A DNA stretch of 50,663 nt from an uncultured Clostridia bacterium (lineage in GTDB: Bacteria; Bacillota; Clostridia; UBA1381): positions 1 through 50,663 of the forward strand of contig CALXQE010000061.1 in the NCBI GenBank assembly GCA_944390495.1, read 5' to 3'. Positions 15,289 to 25,183 of this stretch are shown piece by piece. The stretch's first letter is position 1. Each line of letters opens with the position of its first letter. The notes under the pieces were generated by a model. It made no database searches and was not told the DNA's origin. It saw only the letters and a program-made list of their open reading frames with translations. The translations under genes and the position numbers were made by a program.

Positions 15289-16590
15289 TTAAAGAACATC
15301 GTTCTTTATAAGGTCCTCATAAGATTCACGCTTTACAACTACCTTCGCTTTTCCGTCCGATACTGCTACAATAGCAGGGCGAGGTATTCTGTTATAATTA
15401 CTTGCCATTGAATAATTGTACGCACCTGTGGCAAGTACAGCAAGAGTATCTCCTACATTAATTTTAGGCATCATTGCATCTTTTAGCAAAATATCTCCTG
15501 ATTCACAGCATTTACCGGCAATAGTTACCTTTTCTGTTCTTTGAGCATTTGCATTATTAGCAACTACGGCTTCATATTCTGACTCATACATAATATATCT
15601 TGGATTATCACCCATACCGCCATCTACCGAAACATACTTTCTTACATTCTTTATATCTTTAATACCACCTACGGTATAAAGTGTGATACCAGCCGGTGCA
15701 ACAATGGATCGTCCCGGTTCCATTAAAATAAACGGAAGCTTTACGCCCCTTTCATCAGCAGTTTTCTTGACAACCTCGGAAACATGCTGAATATACTCGT
15801 CATAAGGCACAGGGTCGTCATTTTCAGTATACATTATACCATAACCGCCTCCAAGGTTTACGCAGTCTATTTCAAGACCCAGCTTGTCCTTTAAATCCCC
15901 GGCAAAATTCATCATAATTTCAGCCGCCTTGCAGAATGGCTCTATATCAAATATCTGTGAACCAATATGGCAGTGAAGTCCGTTTACCTTCACATTTTCC
16001 ATTTTCATCGCCTTTTCAATTATTTCAAAGGCTTCGCCGTTTTCAAGTGCAACGCCAAACTTTGAATCTATTTGACCTGTCTGAATAAAGCTGTGAGTAT
16101 GAGCGTCAACACCCGGCTTAATACGGAACATGATATTTTGAACGACACCATATTTTGCGGCTGTTTCGTTAAGCAGTTCAAGTTCATAAATATTGTCGAC
16201 TATGATATTTCCTACCTTGTTTTTAACTGCAAGCTCAATTTCATCAGCAGTTTTATTATTACCGTGAAAATAGACTTTATCCATGGGAAAATCTGCCTTT
16301 ATAGCTGTATATAATTCACCGCCGGAAACAACGTCTACTCCAAGACCTTCTTCTTTTACAATTTTACAAGTATAAAGAGTGCAAAGAGCCTTATTTGCAT
16401 ACAGAACAAGTCCGTTTCCTCCATAATACTTATCCATTGCGTCTTTATATACACGGCAGTTCTTTCGCATTAAGTCTTCGTCAAGCACATAAAGCGGAGT
16501 ACCAAACTCCTTTGCAAGCTCAACAGTATCATTTTTCCCGATTACGAGATGGTTCTTTTCATTCACCGTCAAATTCTCTGATACAAACAT
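15289..16590 (-). CDS. lysA: Diaminopimelate decarboxylase
   Basis: A 433-residue PLP enzyme (fold III, alanine-racemase-like barrel) that converts meso-diaminopimelate to L-lysine. The PLP lysine is in LYANKALC (about residue 67). Other family marks are GVDVVSGGELYTA, HGNNKT, GLHCHIGSQI, VNLGGGYGI, EPGRSIVAPAG and CESGD near the C-terminus. GGAAGGTG stands 9 nt before the ATG. It lies 22 bp after clpX without promoter room, so it is the last gene of the trigger factor/Clp operon. Confidence 0.96.
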   Translation of the reverse strand: MFVSENLTVNEKNHLVIGKNDTVELAKEFGTPLYVLDEDLMRKNCRVYKDAMDKYYGGNGLVLYANKALCTLYTCKIVKEEGLGVDVVSGGELYTAIKADFPMDKVYFHGNNKTADEIELAVKNKVGNIIVDNIYELELLNETAAKYGVVQNIMFRIKPGVDAHTHSFIQTGQIDSKFGVALENGEAFEIIEKAMKMENVKVNGLHCHIGSQIFDIEPFCKAAEIMMNFAGDLKDKLGLEIDCVNLGGGYGIMYTENDDPVPYDEYIQHVSEVVKKTADERGVKLPFILMEPGRSIVAPAGITLYTVGGIKDIKNVRKYVSVDGGMGDNPRYIMYESEYEAVVANNANAQRTEKVTIAGKCCESGDILLKDAMMPKINVGDTLAVLATGAYNYSMASNYNRIPRPAIVAVSDGKAKVVVKRESYEDLIKNDVL

Positions 16591-16612
16591 TCTCTTTCAC
16601 ACCTTCCTTATG

Positions 16613-17884
16613 TTATCCTTGAGTGCCGTCAGCCGGAAGCTGATTTTGCGACGCTTCAAGCTTTTTATCTTCATGTATAATCTTAGGTGGTTTACCATCA
16701 GTTATACATTTTTTATTAATTATAACTGTTCTAATACTTTCATCAGATGGGACTTCAAACATTATATCCGACATCGCTTCTTCTATAATTGATCTAAGTC
16801 CTCTTGCACCTGTATTTCTTTCTATGGCTTTATCAGCTATTGCTTTAATAGCATCATCTTCAAATTCAAGTTTAACTCCGTCAAAAGCAAATAAAGCCTT
16901 ATACTGTTTAATAAGTGCATTTTTAGGTTCTGTAAGTATTGTAATAAGTGTTTTTCTGTCAAGTTTATCCAATCTGGCAAATATAGGTAATCTACCTATA
17001 AATTCCGGTATAAGTCCAAATTTTAACAAATCTTGCGGTATAAGCTTACCTAAAAGCTCATTAATATTTTCTTCCTTACGACTTGTAATTTCAGCACCGA
17101 AACCAAGACCCTGTCTGCCTGTACGGTTACCTATAATTTTCTCTATACCGTCAAAGGCACCACCACATATAAACAATATATTTGTAGTATCAATCTGGAT
17201 AAATTCCTGATGAGGATGTTTTCTGCCACCCTGAGGTGGTACAGACGCAACAGTACCTTCAAGTACCTTTAAAAGTGCCTGTTGAACACCCTCTCCGCTT
17301 ACATCACGTGTAATAGACGGATTTTCAGACTTTCTTGCTATTTTATCTATTTCGTCAATATATATAATTCCTCTTTCAGCGGCTTCTATATCATAATCAG
17401 CAGCCTGAATAAGTTTTAAAAGAATATTCTCAACATCCTCACCAACATAACCAGCTTCAGTAAGTGATGTTGCATCAGCAATGGCAAACGGTACATTCAA
17501 AATCTTAGCAAGGTTTTGAACAAGAAATGTCTTTCCGCTTCCTGTTGGACCAATCATCAATATGTTGCTCTTTTGGAGCTCCACATCGTCTGCCGCATCT
17601 GAATGCTCTATTCTTTTGTAATGATTATATACTGCTACGGACAGAATCTTCTTTGCTTCTTCCTGCCCAACAACATAGTCATCAAGAAAAGCCTTAATTT
17701 CCTTTGGTTTTGGCAGTTCCTCCGTACCGAATCCACTCTTATACTCAAATTCACCGTCAAGTATACTGTTACACATACCTACACATTCATCACAGATATA
17801 CACACCCGGTCCTGACAAAAGCTTATTTACTTCATCCTCCGATTTACCGCAGAATGAACATCTAAGATGCTTCTTTTCATCCAT
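16613..17884 (-). CDS. clpX: ATP-dependent Clp protease unfoldase ClpX
   Basis: A 423-residue AAA+ unfoldase. The N-terminal zinc-binding domain has Cys9, Cys12, Cys31 and Cys34. Walker A GPTGSGKT is at about 112-119, Walker [11 protein letters not shown] follows, and [10 protein letters not shown], the FIGRLP segment and the sensor 2 GARGLRSI are present. It recognises and unfolds substrates and feeds them to ClpP. AAAGGAG lies 8 nt before the ATG. Only 12 bp separate it from clpP. Confidence 0.98.
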   Translation of the reverse strand: MDEKKHLRCSFCGKSEDEVNKLLSGPGVYICDECVGMCNSILDGEFEYKSGFGTEELPKPKEIKAFLDDYVVGQEEAKKILSVAVYNHYKRIEHSDAADDVELQKSNILMIGPTGSGKTFLVQNLAKILNVPFAIADATSLTEAGYVGEDVENILLKLIQAADYDIEAAERGIIYIDEIDKIARKSENPSITRDVSGEGVQQALLKVLEGTVASVPPQGGRKHPHQEFIQIDTTNILFICGGAFDGIEKIIGNRTGRQGLGFGAEITSRKEENINELLGKLIPQDLLKFGLIPEFIGRLPIFARLDKLDRKTLITILTEPKNALIKQYKALFAFDGVKLEFEDDAIKAIADKAIERNTGARGLRSIIEEAMSDIMFEVPSDESIRTVIINKKCITDGKPPKIIHEDKKLEASQNQLPADGTQG

Positions 17885-17896
17885 AGCTGTACTCCT

Positions 17897-18493
17897 TTAT
17901 TTTGCTGCTCTTGTAATAACCTCATCAACAAGACCATATTCCATAGCTTCCTGAGCTGTCATAAAATTATCACGTTCTGTATCTTCACAAAGCTTTTCAT
18001 AAGTCTGACCTGTACGCTGGGCAAGAATCTGATTCATCTTCTTTTTAGTATTAACAAGATGATCCGTATAAATTTTAATATCAGTAGTCTGGCCTGAAAG
18101 ACCACCGCCTGAAATAAGGGGTTGGTGAATCATAATTTCACTGTTTGGAAGTGCAAATCTCTTGCCCTTTGTTCCTGCTGCAAGTAAAAATGCTCCCATA
18201 CTTGCCGCCATACCGATACAAATTGTAGACACATCACATTTGATATACTGCATTGTGTCATAAATAGCCATACCAGCTGTAATTGAGCCGCCCGGACTAT
18301 CTATATAGAATTGAATATCCTTATCAGGATCTTTTGCTTCAAGATAAAGCATCTGTGCAACAACAAGACTTGATGTTGCATTATCTACCTGGTCAGCAAG
18401 AAAGATAATTCTATCCTCAAGCAGTCTTGAATAAATATCGTATGAACGCTCGCCTCTGTTAGTCTGTTCAACAACCATTGGTACTAATGCCAT
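17897..18493 (-). CDS. clpP: ATP-dependent Clp protease proteolytic subunit
   Basis: 198 residues from the ATG at 18493, giving MALVPMV as in typical ClpP. With this start the catalytic residues fall at Ser98 (GMAASMG) and His123 (MIHQPL), the numbering of well-studied homologues. An in-frame ATG nine bases upstream (18502) abuts AAGGGG and is less likely. ClpP forms the tetradecameric serine protease chamber for ClpX. It is transcribed with tig and clpX. Confidence 0.97.
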   Translation of the reverse strand: MALVPMVVEQTNRGERSYDIYSRLLEDRIIFLADQVDNATSSLVVAQMLYLEAKDPDKDIQFYIDSPGGSITAGMAIYDTMQYIKCDVSTICIGMAASMGAFLLAAGTKGKRFALPNSEIMIHQPLISGGGLSGQTTDIKIYTDHLVNTKKKMNQILAQRTGQTYEKLCEDTERDNFMTAQEAMEYGLVDEVITRAAK

Positions 18494-18523
18494 ACTATTC
18501 ATCCCCTTTTATATTTATGAAAA

Positions 18524-19810
18524 TTATTTAACTGATGCATGGTTAACAATCATGTCGATTGTCTTTTGCATTTCAAGTTCTTTTTTGATGTTTTCCATCT
18601 CAACTTCGCTTAAAGCTTCCTTTAGCTTGTCAAGTTCCATATTGTATTTCTTTGACATATCAACAAGGTGAAGTTCAACTTCTTCAGCACCTGCTTCAAT
18701 ACCTTCAGCCTTTTGAATTGCTTCAAGAACAAGTGAACCGCTTATCTGCTTCTTAGCCTGCTCGGCAAACTGAGCTCTGAAAGCTTCCATTGATTGACCT
18801 GTGTACTTTAAGTACATTTCAAGATTCATACCTTGATATGCAAGTCTTTGAGCAAAATCTCTTATGATGTTATCAATCTGAGCCTCAAGCATAGCATCAG
18901 GAATGTCAAACTCTGCGTTTTCAATAGCCTTGTCGATTATTGCATTTTCTGTTTCAACCTTAGCTTTGTTCTGTGCAGCTTCTTCAAGTCTTTTTCTTAC
19001 GTCTGCCTTGAACTCATCCATTGTATCAAATTCACTTACTTCACTTGCAAAATCGTCGTCAAGTTCAGGAAGTTCACGTCTCTTAATTTCTTTAACCTTT
19101 ACTTTAAATACAGCGTCTTTACCTGCAAGGTTTTCAGCGTGATATTCTTCAGGGAATGTAACCTTAACATCCACATCATCATCTGTATTTGCACCTACAA
19201 GCTGATCTTCAAAACCAGGGATAAATGTACCTGAACCGATTTCAAGCTCGTAGTCTTCTCCCTTACCGCCGTCAAATGCAACGTCATCTACAAAACCTTC
19301 AAAGTCAATTACTGCAATATCACCATTTTCAACTGCTCTGTCATCAACAGTTATTAGTCTTGCATTCTTCTTTTGAGTTGCTTCGATGTCCTTCTGAACA
19401 TCTTCATCTGTTACAGTATAGTCAATTTTATCCACTTCTATACCCTTATAATCACCTAAAGTTACTTCAGGCTTTGTTGTAACAAGTGCTGTGAACACTA
19501 CAGGCTGATCCTTTTTGATTTCTTCTACATCTATTTCAGGTCTCGCAACTGATTCAACACCTGATTCTTCCAAAGCTTTCTCATAAGCTGCCGGAAGAAC
19601 TGCATTTATAGCGTCATCATAAAAAATTTCTGCTGAATATAGCTTTTCAATAATTTCTCTCGGTGCCTTACCTTTTCTGTAACCCGGTACGTTGATTTTC
19701 TTTGCATTCTTTTTGTATACATTATTAACTGCCTTGTTGAAATCTTCTGCACTTACCTCAAATGTAAGTTTTACAAGATTTTTTTCGATTTGTTCACTCT
19801 TCACTGCCAT
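18524..19810 (-). CDS. tig: Trigger factor, ribosome-associated chaperone and peptidyl-prolyl isomerase
   Basis: 428 residues from the ATG at 19810 (MAVKSEQIEKN); GGAGG lies 11 nt upstream. The reading frame is open 27 codons further, but that region holds the promoter. The N-terminal ribosome-binding domain has the GYRKGKAP signature near residues 44-51. An FKBP-type isomerase domain covers about 150-235 (IDFEGFVDDVAFDGG, SGTFIPGFEDQL), then the C-terminal helical arms. It is the first gene of the tig-clpP-clpX-lysA operon. Confidence 0.97.
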   Translation of the reverse strand: MAVKSEQIEKNLVKLTFEVSAEDFNKAVNNVYKKNAKKINVPGYRKGKAPREIIEKLYSAEIFYDDAINAVLPAAYEKALEESGVESVARPEIDVEEIKKDQPVVFTALVTTKPEVTLGDYKGIEVDKIDYTVTDEDVQKDIEATQKKNARLITVDDRAVENGDIAVIDFEGFVDDVAFDGGKGEDYELEIGSGTFIPGFEDQLVGANTDDDVDVKVTFPEEYHAENLAGKDAVFKVKVKEIKRRELPELDDDFASEVSEFDTMDEFKADVRKRLEEAAQNKAKVETENAIIDKAIENAEFDIPDAMLEAQIDNIIRDFAQRLAYQGMNLEMYLKYTGQSMEAFRAQFAEQAKKQISGSLVLEAIQKAEGIEAGAEEVELHLVDMSKKYNMELDKLKEALSEVEMENIKKELEMQKTIDMIVNHASVK

Positions 19811-19862
19811 AGTGATAATATCCTCCTTTAACGTCCTTTTTGGACATATTAACATAGCGTAT

Positions 19863-19891
19863 ATTATAACACTATTCTTCCGATATTTCAA
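19863..19891 (-). promoter_or_regulatory. Promoter of tig-clpP-clpX-lysA
   Basis: Minus strand TTGAAA (19886-19891), 17-bp spacer, TATAAT (19863-19868). The leader contains a small GTCC-AAAAA-GGAC hairpin just before the Shine-Dalgarno sequence. Confidence 0.8.
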
Positions 19892-19993
19892 TTCTTTTTT
19901 TAAATTATTTACAACTTTTTCATAATTACTTTATATTTCTATATTATTTTAGTGTATTATTACATGAAATATTATTAAAACATAGGTGAACAA

Positions 19994-20830
19994 TCATTTT
20001 GATGTGTTTACATCTATATTCTTACCGTCGCTTGTCATTATAATATCTCCACACTCATCTGTTCGCAAAATCTTCGTTCCTGAATTCTCAAGTCTGCTTA
20101 TTATACTTTCATCAGGGTGTCCGTAGGAATTATCTTTTCCTACGCTTATTACAGAATACATCGGCATAACTTCACGTAAAAACTGATATGATGTTGATGT
20201 ATCCGAACCGTGATGTCCTACCTTTAATACTGTCGCTTTTAAGTTGCCGCCGTTTTCGATTATATCTCCCTCTTCATCACTCTCAGCATCACCTGTAAAT
20301 AGAAATGATGTTTCTCCGTAATCTATTCTAAGTACGATTGATGTGCTGTTTATATCCTTTCCCTTTTCAATTACGGGTCCTAAAATTTCTATCTGAGCTG
20401 AGCCTAACATAAACTTATCACCGTCATCAGGATGTTCGATTTTTACTCCTCTCTCTTTGGCTTTTTCTACAAAGTTCTGATACACCTTTGTATCAGCTTC
20501 AGTTTCAGGAGCTAAAATATGTCCCGCATCTGCAAAAGATAAAGCTCCTGATAATCCACCAACATGATCTTCATGTGCATGTGTACAAACAACATAATCA
20601 AGATATTCAACATTATTATTTTTAAGTACCGAAACGACAAGACTGCTATCCTCTCTGTTACCGCCGTCAATAAGCATAGTTTCATCATCACATTTTATTA
20701 ATGCACAATCTGCCTGTCCTACATCTATAAATCTAACCTCAAACTGTGAATCCTCCGGTACTTCTCCCGTATATCCGCCACCTGATAATGACATTATCAG
20801 CGACATTATTACACCTAAAAATTCTTTCAT
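19994..20830 (-). CDS. Secreted or membrane-tethered MBL-fold hydrolase (ComEC C-domain type)
   Basis: A 278-residue protein with a short hydrophobic N-terminus (LGVIMSLIMSLSGGG) and a metallo-beta-lactamase fold. Metal motif HAHEDH is at 84-89, then FLFTGDAESDEE and VLKVGHHGSDTSTS. The layout is that of the stand-alone version of the ComEC hydrolase domain, thought to cut nucleic acids or phosphodiesters. No competence channel gene adjoins it. GGAGG stands 5 nt before the ATG. Confidence 0.88.
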   Translation of the reverse strand: MKEFLGVIMSLIMSLSGGGYTGEVPEDSQFEVRFIDVGQADCALIKCDDETMLIDGGNREDSSLVVSVLKNNNVEYLDYVVCTHAHEDHVGGLSGALSFADAGHILAPETEADTKVYQNFVEKAKERGVKIEHPDDGDKFMLGSAQIEILGPVIEKGKDINSTSIVLRIDYGETSFLFTGDAESDEEGDIIENGGNLKATVLKVGHHGSDTSTSYQFLREVMPMYSVISVGKDNSYGHPDESIISRLENSGTKILRTDECGDIIMTSDGKNIDVNTSK

Positions 20831-20876
20831 CTTTTCCTCCCTGTACTCTAAACGCTAATTAATCTCATCTATAACA

Positions 20877-20905
20877 ATTTTATCATAAATACACATTATT
20901 CACAA
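20877..20905 (-). promoter_or_regulatory. Promoter of the MBL-fold gene
   Basis: Minus strand TTGTGA (20900-20905), 17-bp spacer, TAAAAT (20877-20882). Confidence 0.65.
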
Positions 20906-20942
20906 TATTTAATACACTATTTTCCTTATATTTCCAAACATG

Positions 20943-20972
20943 TAAAAAGAGCATACAAAAATATGTATGCCC
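20943..20972 (-). terminator. Terminator after the GNAT gene
   Basis: GCATAC (20951-20956) pairs with GTATGC (20965-20970). Minus-strand T-run follows. Confidence 0.8.
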
Positions 20973-20980
20973 TAATATTC

Positions 20981-21448
20981 TTACAGTACGGTTTCCATCA
21001 TAATAGACATAGGTTTTAAACCCATTTTTTCATAAAACGCCTTTGCACTTTCATTAAATGCCCATACATTAAGCGTTACATTATAACAGCCAATTTCCTT
21101 TGCATAATTTCTAACATACTCATAAAGACTTTTTCCTACATGATTACCTCTTGCTTTTTCATCTACGCAAAGATCATCTATATATAGTGTTTTCATATCC
21201 GTCAGTATATTGTCACCCTCACGCATCTTTAATACACAAAAGGCATATCCCATTATACCTTCATCATTTTCAGCAACAAATATAGGACGCATATCGTCTT
21301 TTATAATATCATTAAGTTCACTGTCTGTATATTTTCGGCAGTTTCCTTTAAATAAATCAGGTCTGCCGTTATGGTGTACGTTTAACACCTGACAAAGTAA
21401 ATCTATTATTTTTTCACTGTCTTTTTCTTCTGCACGTCTTATATTCAT
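20981..21448 (-). CDS. GNAT-family N-acetyltransferase
   Basis: 155 residues with the acetyl-CoA site: IDDLCVDEKARGNHVGKSLYEYV (motif A, with R/Q-x-x-G-x-G variant RGNHVG at about residues 109-114) and NVWAFNESAKAFYEKMGLKP (motif B). The substrate is unknown. AGGAGG is 7 nt before the ATG. The gene begins directly after the mgtE terminator with no room for a separate promoter. Confidence 0.88.
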   Translation of the reverse strand: MNIRRAEEKDSEKIIDLLCQVLNVHHNGRPDLFKGNCRKYTDSELNDIIKDDMRPIFVAENDEGIMGYAFCVLKMREGDNILTDMKTLYIDDLCVDEKARGNHVGKSLYEYVRNYAKEIGCYNVTLNVWAFNESAKAFYEKMGLKPMSIMMETVL

Positions 21449-21464
21449 ATTAATCCTCCTCTAT

Positions 21465-21493
21465 CAAAAATGAGTGCCTTAGCACTCATTTTA
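21465..21493 (-). terminator. Terminator overlapping the mgtE stop codon
   Basis: AAAATGAGTGC (21467-21477) pairs with GCACTCATTTT (21482-21492) around a 4-nt loop. The stem starts within the mgtE TAA, and its T-run leads straight to the GNAT ribosome binding site. Confidence 0.85.
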
Positions 21494-22849
21494 AATATGC
21501 AAAATTGCTACCGCTATATTAAAATAAATTAAAATCGAACAGCTGTCTACCAACGTTGTGATAAGCGGTGTTGCCATAATAGCCGGGTCAAGATGTACTT
21601 TTTTCGCCAGCATTGGCAGCATTGCACCTATAAGTTTTGACACTATAATAGTAAAAACTATTGAAAGAGAAATAGTAGCAGCAAGTAATATATTTTGATC
21701 GTACATCAAATATATCCTAACACCGTTTACGACTGCAAGTATGGCACTTACAAGTATAGAAATACGAAATTCCTTAAATACTACTCTGAAAAAATCAAAG
21801 AAATGAATTTCATTAAGCGCCATTCCTCTTATTATAAGAGTTGAACTTTGTGCACCGCTGTTACCGCCTGTATCCATTATCATAGGCAAAAATGCAAGAA
21901 GTGTCGGTACAGCCTGCAAAGCATTTTCGTATTTTGTAATTATAATCTGCGTTAATGTAGCAGACACCATTAGCACCAAAAGCCAAACAATTCTATGTTT
22001 TGCGTGACCGAATACTCCTGTTTTAAAATACGATTCCTCATTAGGTGTAATAGCCGCCAATTTTTCAACGTCCTCTGTATTCTCTTCCTGAATAACGTCC
22101 ATAGCGTCGTCAAATGTAACTATACCTACAAGTCGTTTTTCCCTGTCAACAACCGGCAAAGAAAGAAAATCGTATTTACCGAACATATGTCCAACTATTT
22201 CTTTATCCTCATGAGTATCTACGCTTATAATATGTGTTTCCATGATATCGGAAATCTTATCGTCTTCATCTGCCATAAACAAATCCTTGACAGTAACAAC
22301 ACCTATAAGTTTCCTATTCTCAGTGACATAACAAGTGTAAATTGTTTCCTTGTTTACACCGACTTTCCGTATCTTTTCAAATGCCTCTGATACCGTCATA
22401 TCCTTGTGCAGGCTGACATACTCAATTGTCATTATACTTCCTGCACTGTCTTTAGGATAGTTTAGAATTTGATTTATGGCCTTTCTCTCAGCCGTGGTTG
22501 AGTTTTTCAAAATCCTTGCAACGACGTTTGCCGGCATTTCCTCTATTACGTCAACTGTATCATCAATAAAAGATTCATCAAGAATTTCACGAAGTTCTTT
22601 ATCGGTAAACATACTGATAAGGTGCTTGTGCATATCACTTTTCATGTGTGCAAACACTTCCGCAGCCAAATCCTTTGGTAATAATCTAAACAGAATAATA
22701 AATTCAGCTCTTTCGTCAAAATCATCACCAAACAATTCTTCAAACAACGCACAAATATCAGCCGGATTTTCTTGACTTAAAATATTCTTTACTTGGGAAA
22801 ATTTCTTTTCCTTTAACATACCGTCTATTTTATTTAACAAACTTTTCAT
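21491..22849 (-). CDS. mgtE: Magnesium transporter MgtE
   Basis: 452 residues in the MgtE order: an N-terminal superhelical domain (about 1-130), two CBS domains (about 135-255) that gate by Mg2+ binding, and a C-terminal membrane domain of five helices. The conserved pore segment is LAFLPMIMDTGGNSGAQSS. It moves Mg2+ into the cell down its gradient. GAGGGG stands 9 nt before the ATG. It follows wecB by 49 bp with no space for an M-box riboswitch. Confidence 0.95.
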   Translation of the reverse strand: MKSLLNKIDGMLKEKKFSQVKNILSQENPADICALFEELFGDDFDERAEFIILFRLLPKDLAAEVFAHMKSDMHKHLISMFTDKELREILDESFIDDTVDVIEEMPANVVARILKNSTTAERKAINQILNYPKDSAGSIMTIEYVSLHKDMTVSEAFEKIRKVGVNKETIYTCYVTENRKLIGVVTVKDLFMADEDDKISDIMETHIISVDTHEDKEIVGHMFGKYDFLSLPVVDREKRLVGIVTFDDAMDVIQEENTEDVEKLAAITPNEESYFKTGVFGHAKHRIVWLLVLMVSATLTQIIITKYENALQAVPTLLAFLPMIMDTGGNSGAQSSTLIIRGMALNEIHFFDFFRVVFKEFRISILVSAILAVVNGVRIYLMYDQNILLAATISLSIVFTIIVSKLIGAMLPMLAKKVHLDPAIMATPLITTLVDSCSILIYFNIAVAILHI

Positions 22850-22898
22850 TAGGGCTTTCCCCTCACTTTACATGGATTTTTCCCATTCTCATGTTCAG

Positions 22899-24053
22899 TT
22901 ATTTAACCGAAAAGTTATCCGGACGCTTGTCACTGTATCCAAAAGCATAAAGTATAGCTTCGACAGTTCTTCTTGATGCTTCACCGTCACCATACGGATT
23001 TGCAGCATGTGCCATTGCGTTATAGGCATTCTCATCATCAAGAAGTTCCTTAGCAAGACGAACTATCTCATCTTTTTCAACACCTGCAATCTTAACCGTA
23101 CCGGCTTCAACCGCCTCAGGTCTTTCAGTTTCCTTTCTTAGAACAAGAACCGGTTTTGCAAGTGCAGGTGCCTCCTCCTGTATACCACCGCTGTCTGTCA
23201 TAACCATAAATGAACGTGCCATTGCGTTATGAAGATCCTCAACATCTAATGGGTCTATAAGATGAACTCTGTCCATATCACCCAAAATACCGAAAGCAGT
23301 TTCACGCACTACCGGATTTAGATGAACTGGATATACAAGTTCAACGTCTTCATATTCGTTTACTATCTGTTTTAATCCATTACATATATTTTCAAGCGGC
23401 TTTCCTAAGTTTTCACGTCTATGAGCCGTAACTATAATTACTCGCTTATTTTCAAAATCTATGCTGTTAAGACACTCATCTTTAAACTTATAATCATCAC
23501 GTACAGTGGTCTTTAGTGCATCTATAACAGTATTACCTGTAATGTATATAATATCGTCTGATACATTTTCTTTAAGCAGATTTTTTCTGTTCTGTTCTGT
23601 CGGTGAGAAATTCAAGTCAGCTATACGACCTGTAAGCTGTCTGTTCATTTCTTCCGGGAACGGAGAATATTTATCGTATGTTCTAAGTCCAGCCTCAACG
23701 TGACCAACTTTAACTTGATTATAAAAAGCTGCCAAAGCTGCAACAAAACTTGTTGACGTATCACCATGTACAAGAACAATATCAGGCTGTTCCTTTTTTA
23801 TAACCTCATCAAGTCCTTCAAGTACTCTTGTTGTTATACCTATAAGACTTTGGCGTGTTTTCATTATATCAAGGTCATAGTCCGGAGTTATTCCAAAAAT
23901 CTCAAGCACCTGATCAAGCATTTGCCTATGCTGAGCTGTAACACACACGATTGACTCAATATTGTCGTACTTTTTCAGCTCAAGAGCAAGGGGTGCCATT
24001 TTGATAGCTTCCGGTCTTGTACCAAAAACTGTCATGACTTTAAGCTTTTTCAC
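22899..24053 (-). CDS. wecB: UDP-N-acetylglucosamine 2-epimerase (non-hydrolysing)
   Basis: 384 residues from the GTG at 24053 (MKKLKVMTVFGTRPEAIKMAPL); the open frame extends back into tagO, but AAAGGA stands 11 nt before this GTG. It interconverts UDP-GlcNAc and UDP-ManNAc, the precursor of ManNAc-containing wall polymers. Key segments are FGTRPEAIKMAP, HGDTSTSFVAALAAF, HVEAGLRTYD, HRRENLG and TDSGGIQEEAP. It comes 19 bp after the tagO/wecA-type gene, a natural pathway neighbour. Confidence 0.95.
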   Translation of the reverse strand: MKKLKVMTVFGTRPEAIKMAPLALELKKYDNIESIVCVTAQHRQMLDQVLEIFGITPDYDLDIMKTRQSLIGITTRVLEGLDEVIKKEQPDIVLVHGDTSTSFVAALAAFYNQVKVGHVEAGLRTYDKYSPFPEEMNRQLTGRIADLNFSPTEQNRKNLLKENVSDDIIYITGNTVIDALKTTVRDDYKFKDECLNSIDFENKRVIIVTAHRRENLGKPLENICNGLKQIVNEYEDVELVYPVHLNPVVRETAFGILGDMDRVHLIDPLDVEDLHNAMARSFMVMTDSGGIQEEAPALAKPVLVLRKETERPEAVEAGTVKIAGVEKDEIVRLAKELLDDENAYNAMAHAANPYGDGEASRRTVEAILYAFGYSDKRPDNFSVK

Positions 24054-24072
24054 TTTATCATCAGTCCTTTCT

Positions 24073-25182
24073 TTATTTATCCACATCTTCTGAATCATTA
24101 TCATCTGTTTTTATTCTGTTGTCAGGATGACTGTGTACATAACTGTTTTTACCTATCATTCCACCTATAAGAAGCAGAATAAGTACACATATCACAAGCA
24201 ATAATGCACGAAGCACACCGCTTTCTGCAAGTAACACAGCAGTTATACCCAAAACACCGCTTATTGCATATAGGATAAACACTGTTTGTTTCTGCGAAAA
24301 TCCCATATCAACAAGTCTGTGATGAAGGTGTCCTCTATCTGCTACCATAGGGCTTTTACCCTGAAGTATTCTTCTTATCATTGCAAATGCCGCATCAAAA
24401 AGAGGCAGACCTAAAATCAAAAGCGGAACAGCAAATGAAATTACTGCGTAACTTTTAAACACACCTTGTATTGATAATGTTGCAAGCATAAATCCCAAAA
24501 ATGTTGAACCTGTATCGCCCATAAATATCTTTGCCGGATTAAAGTTAAACGGTAAAAATCCAAAACATGAACCCATAAGTGCTATGCCTAAAATAGCAAT
24601 TGGGTACTCTCCTACTCTAATTGAAATAAATACAAGCGATACCGACATTATAGCCGAAACACCTGCGGCTAAACCATCAAGTCCGTCAATGAAATTTACA
24701 GCATTTGTTATAAATACTATCCATAAAAGCGTAAGTGCCACCGACAGCCAGCCAGGAAGTACCCAGTATGGGTTATCACTGAAAATATTCGGATTTGTAA
24801 ATACGTCAATCTTTATATCTCCAACAAATATAACTATAAGTGCCGCAATAATTTGAATTACAAATTTCAATTTTGCATTAAGGTCTTTGCAGTCATCTAT
24901 AAATCCCATAACTGCTATTACAGCTGCACCTAAAAGTGTACCTAAAAGCTGCCTTGACGGCTGGGCAAAACAAAGTGTTGCAACAATAAATCCAAATATA
25001 ATCGCCACTCCTCCGATTCTCGGAGTCGGTTTTTTGTGCATACGTCTGGCATCTTTAGGTATATCAATGGCACCTGCACCTATACGAAAAGCAAGCCTTC
25101 TTACAAGCGGTGTAGTTGCAAATGTGAAAACAAATGATACTATAAATGCAAATATCATAAATAAAATCTGTTGAGTTTCCAT
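24073..25182 (-). CDS. tagO: Undecaprenyl-phosphate GlcNAc-1-phosphate transferase (TagO/WecA type)
   Basis: 369 residues from the ATG at 25182, 5 nt after GGAGG, which overlaps the trpS stop; an upstream in-frame TTG at 25194 is unlikely. This polytopic PNPT-family protein has about 10-11 transmembrane helices. Active-site segments are GFIDDCKDLNAKLKF, NAVNFIDGLDGLAAGV, FNFNPAKIFMGDTGS and the cytoplasmic DRGHLHHRL. It starts teichoic acid or related glycan assembly by moving GlcNAc-1-P to undecaprenyl phosphate. With wecB it suggests ManNAc-GlcNAc linkage units. It could be called wecA. Confidence 0.92.
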   Translation of the reverse strand: METQQILFMIFAFIVSFVFTFATTPLVRRLAFRIGAGAIDIPKDARRMHKKPTPRIGGVAIIFGFIVATLCFAQPSRQLLGTLLGAAVIAVMGFIDDCKDLNAKLKFVIQIIAALIVIFVGDIKIDVFTNPNIFSDNPYWVLPGWLSVALTLLWIVFITNAVNFIDGLDGLAAGVSAIMSVSLVFISIRVGEYPIAILGIALMGSCFGFLPFNFNPAKIFMGDTGSTFLGFMLATLSIQGVFKSYAVISFAVPLLILGLPLFDAAFAMIRRILQGKSPMVADRGHLHHRLVDMGFSQKQTVFILYAISGVLGITAVLLAESGVLRALLLVICVLILLLIGGMIGKNSYVHSHPDNRIKTDDNDSEDVDK

Positions 25183-25183
25183 A

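Noticed and set aside
16591..16612. Lysine riboswitch ahead of lysA
   Set aside because: Only 22 bp lie between clpX and lysA, so lysA is an operon tail gene without its own leader.
22850..22898. M-box magnesium riboswitch ahead of mgtE
   Set aside because: The gap to wecB is only 49 bp, far too short for an M-box.
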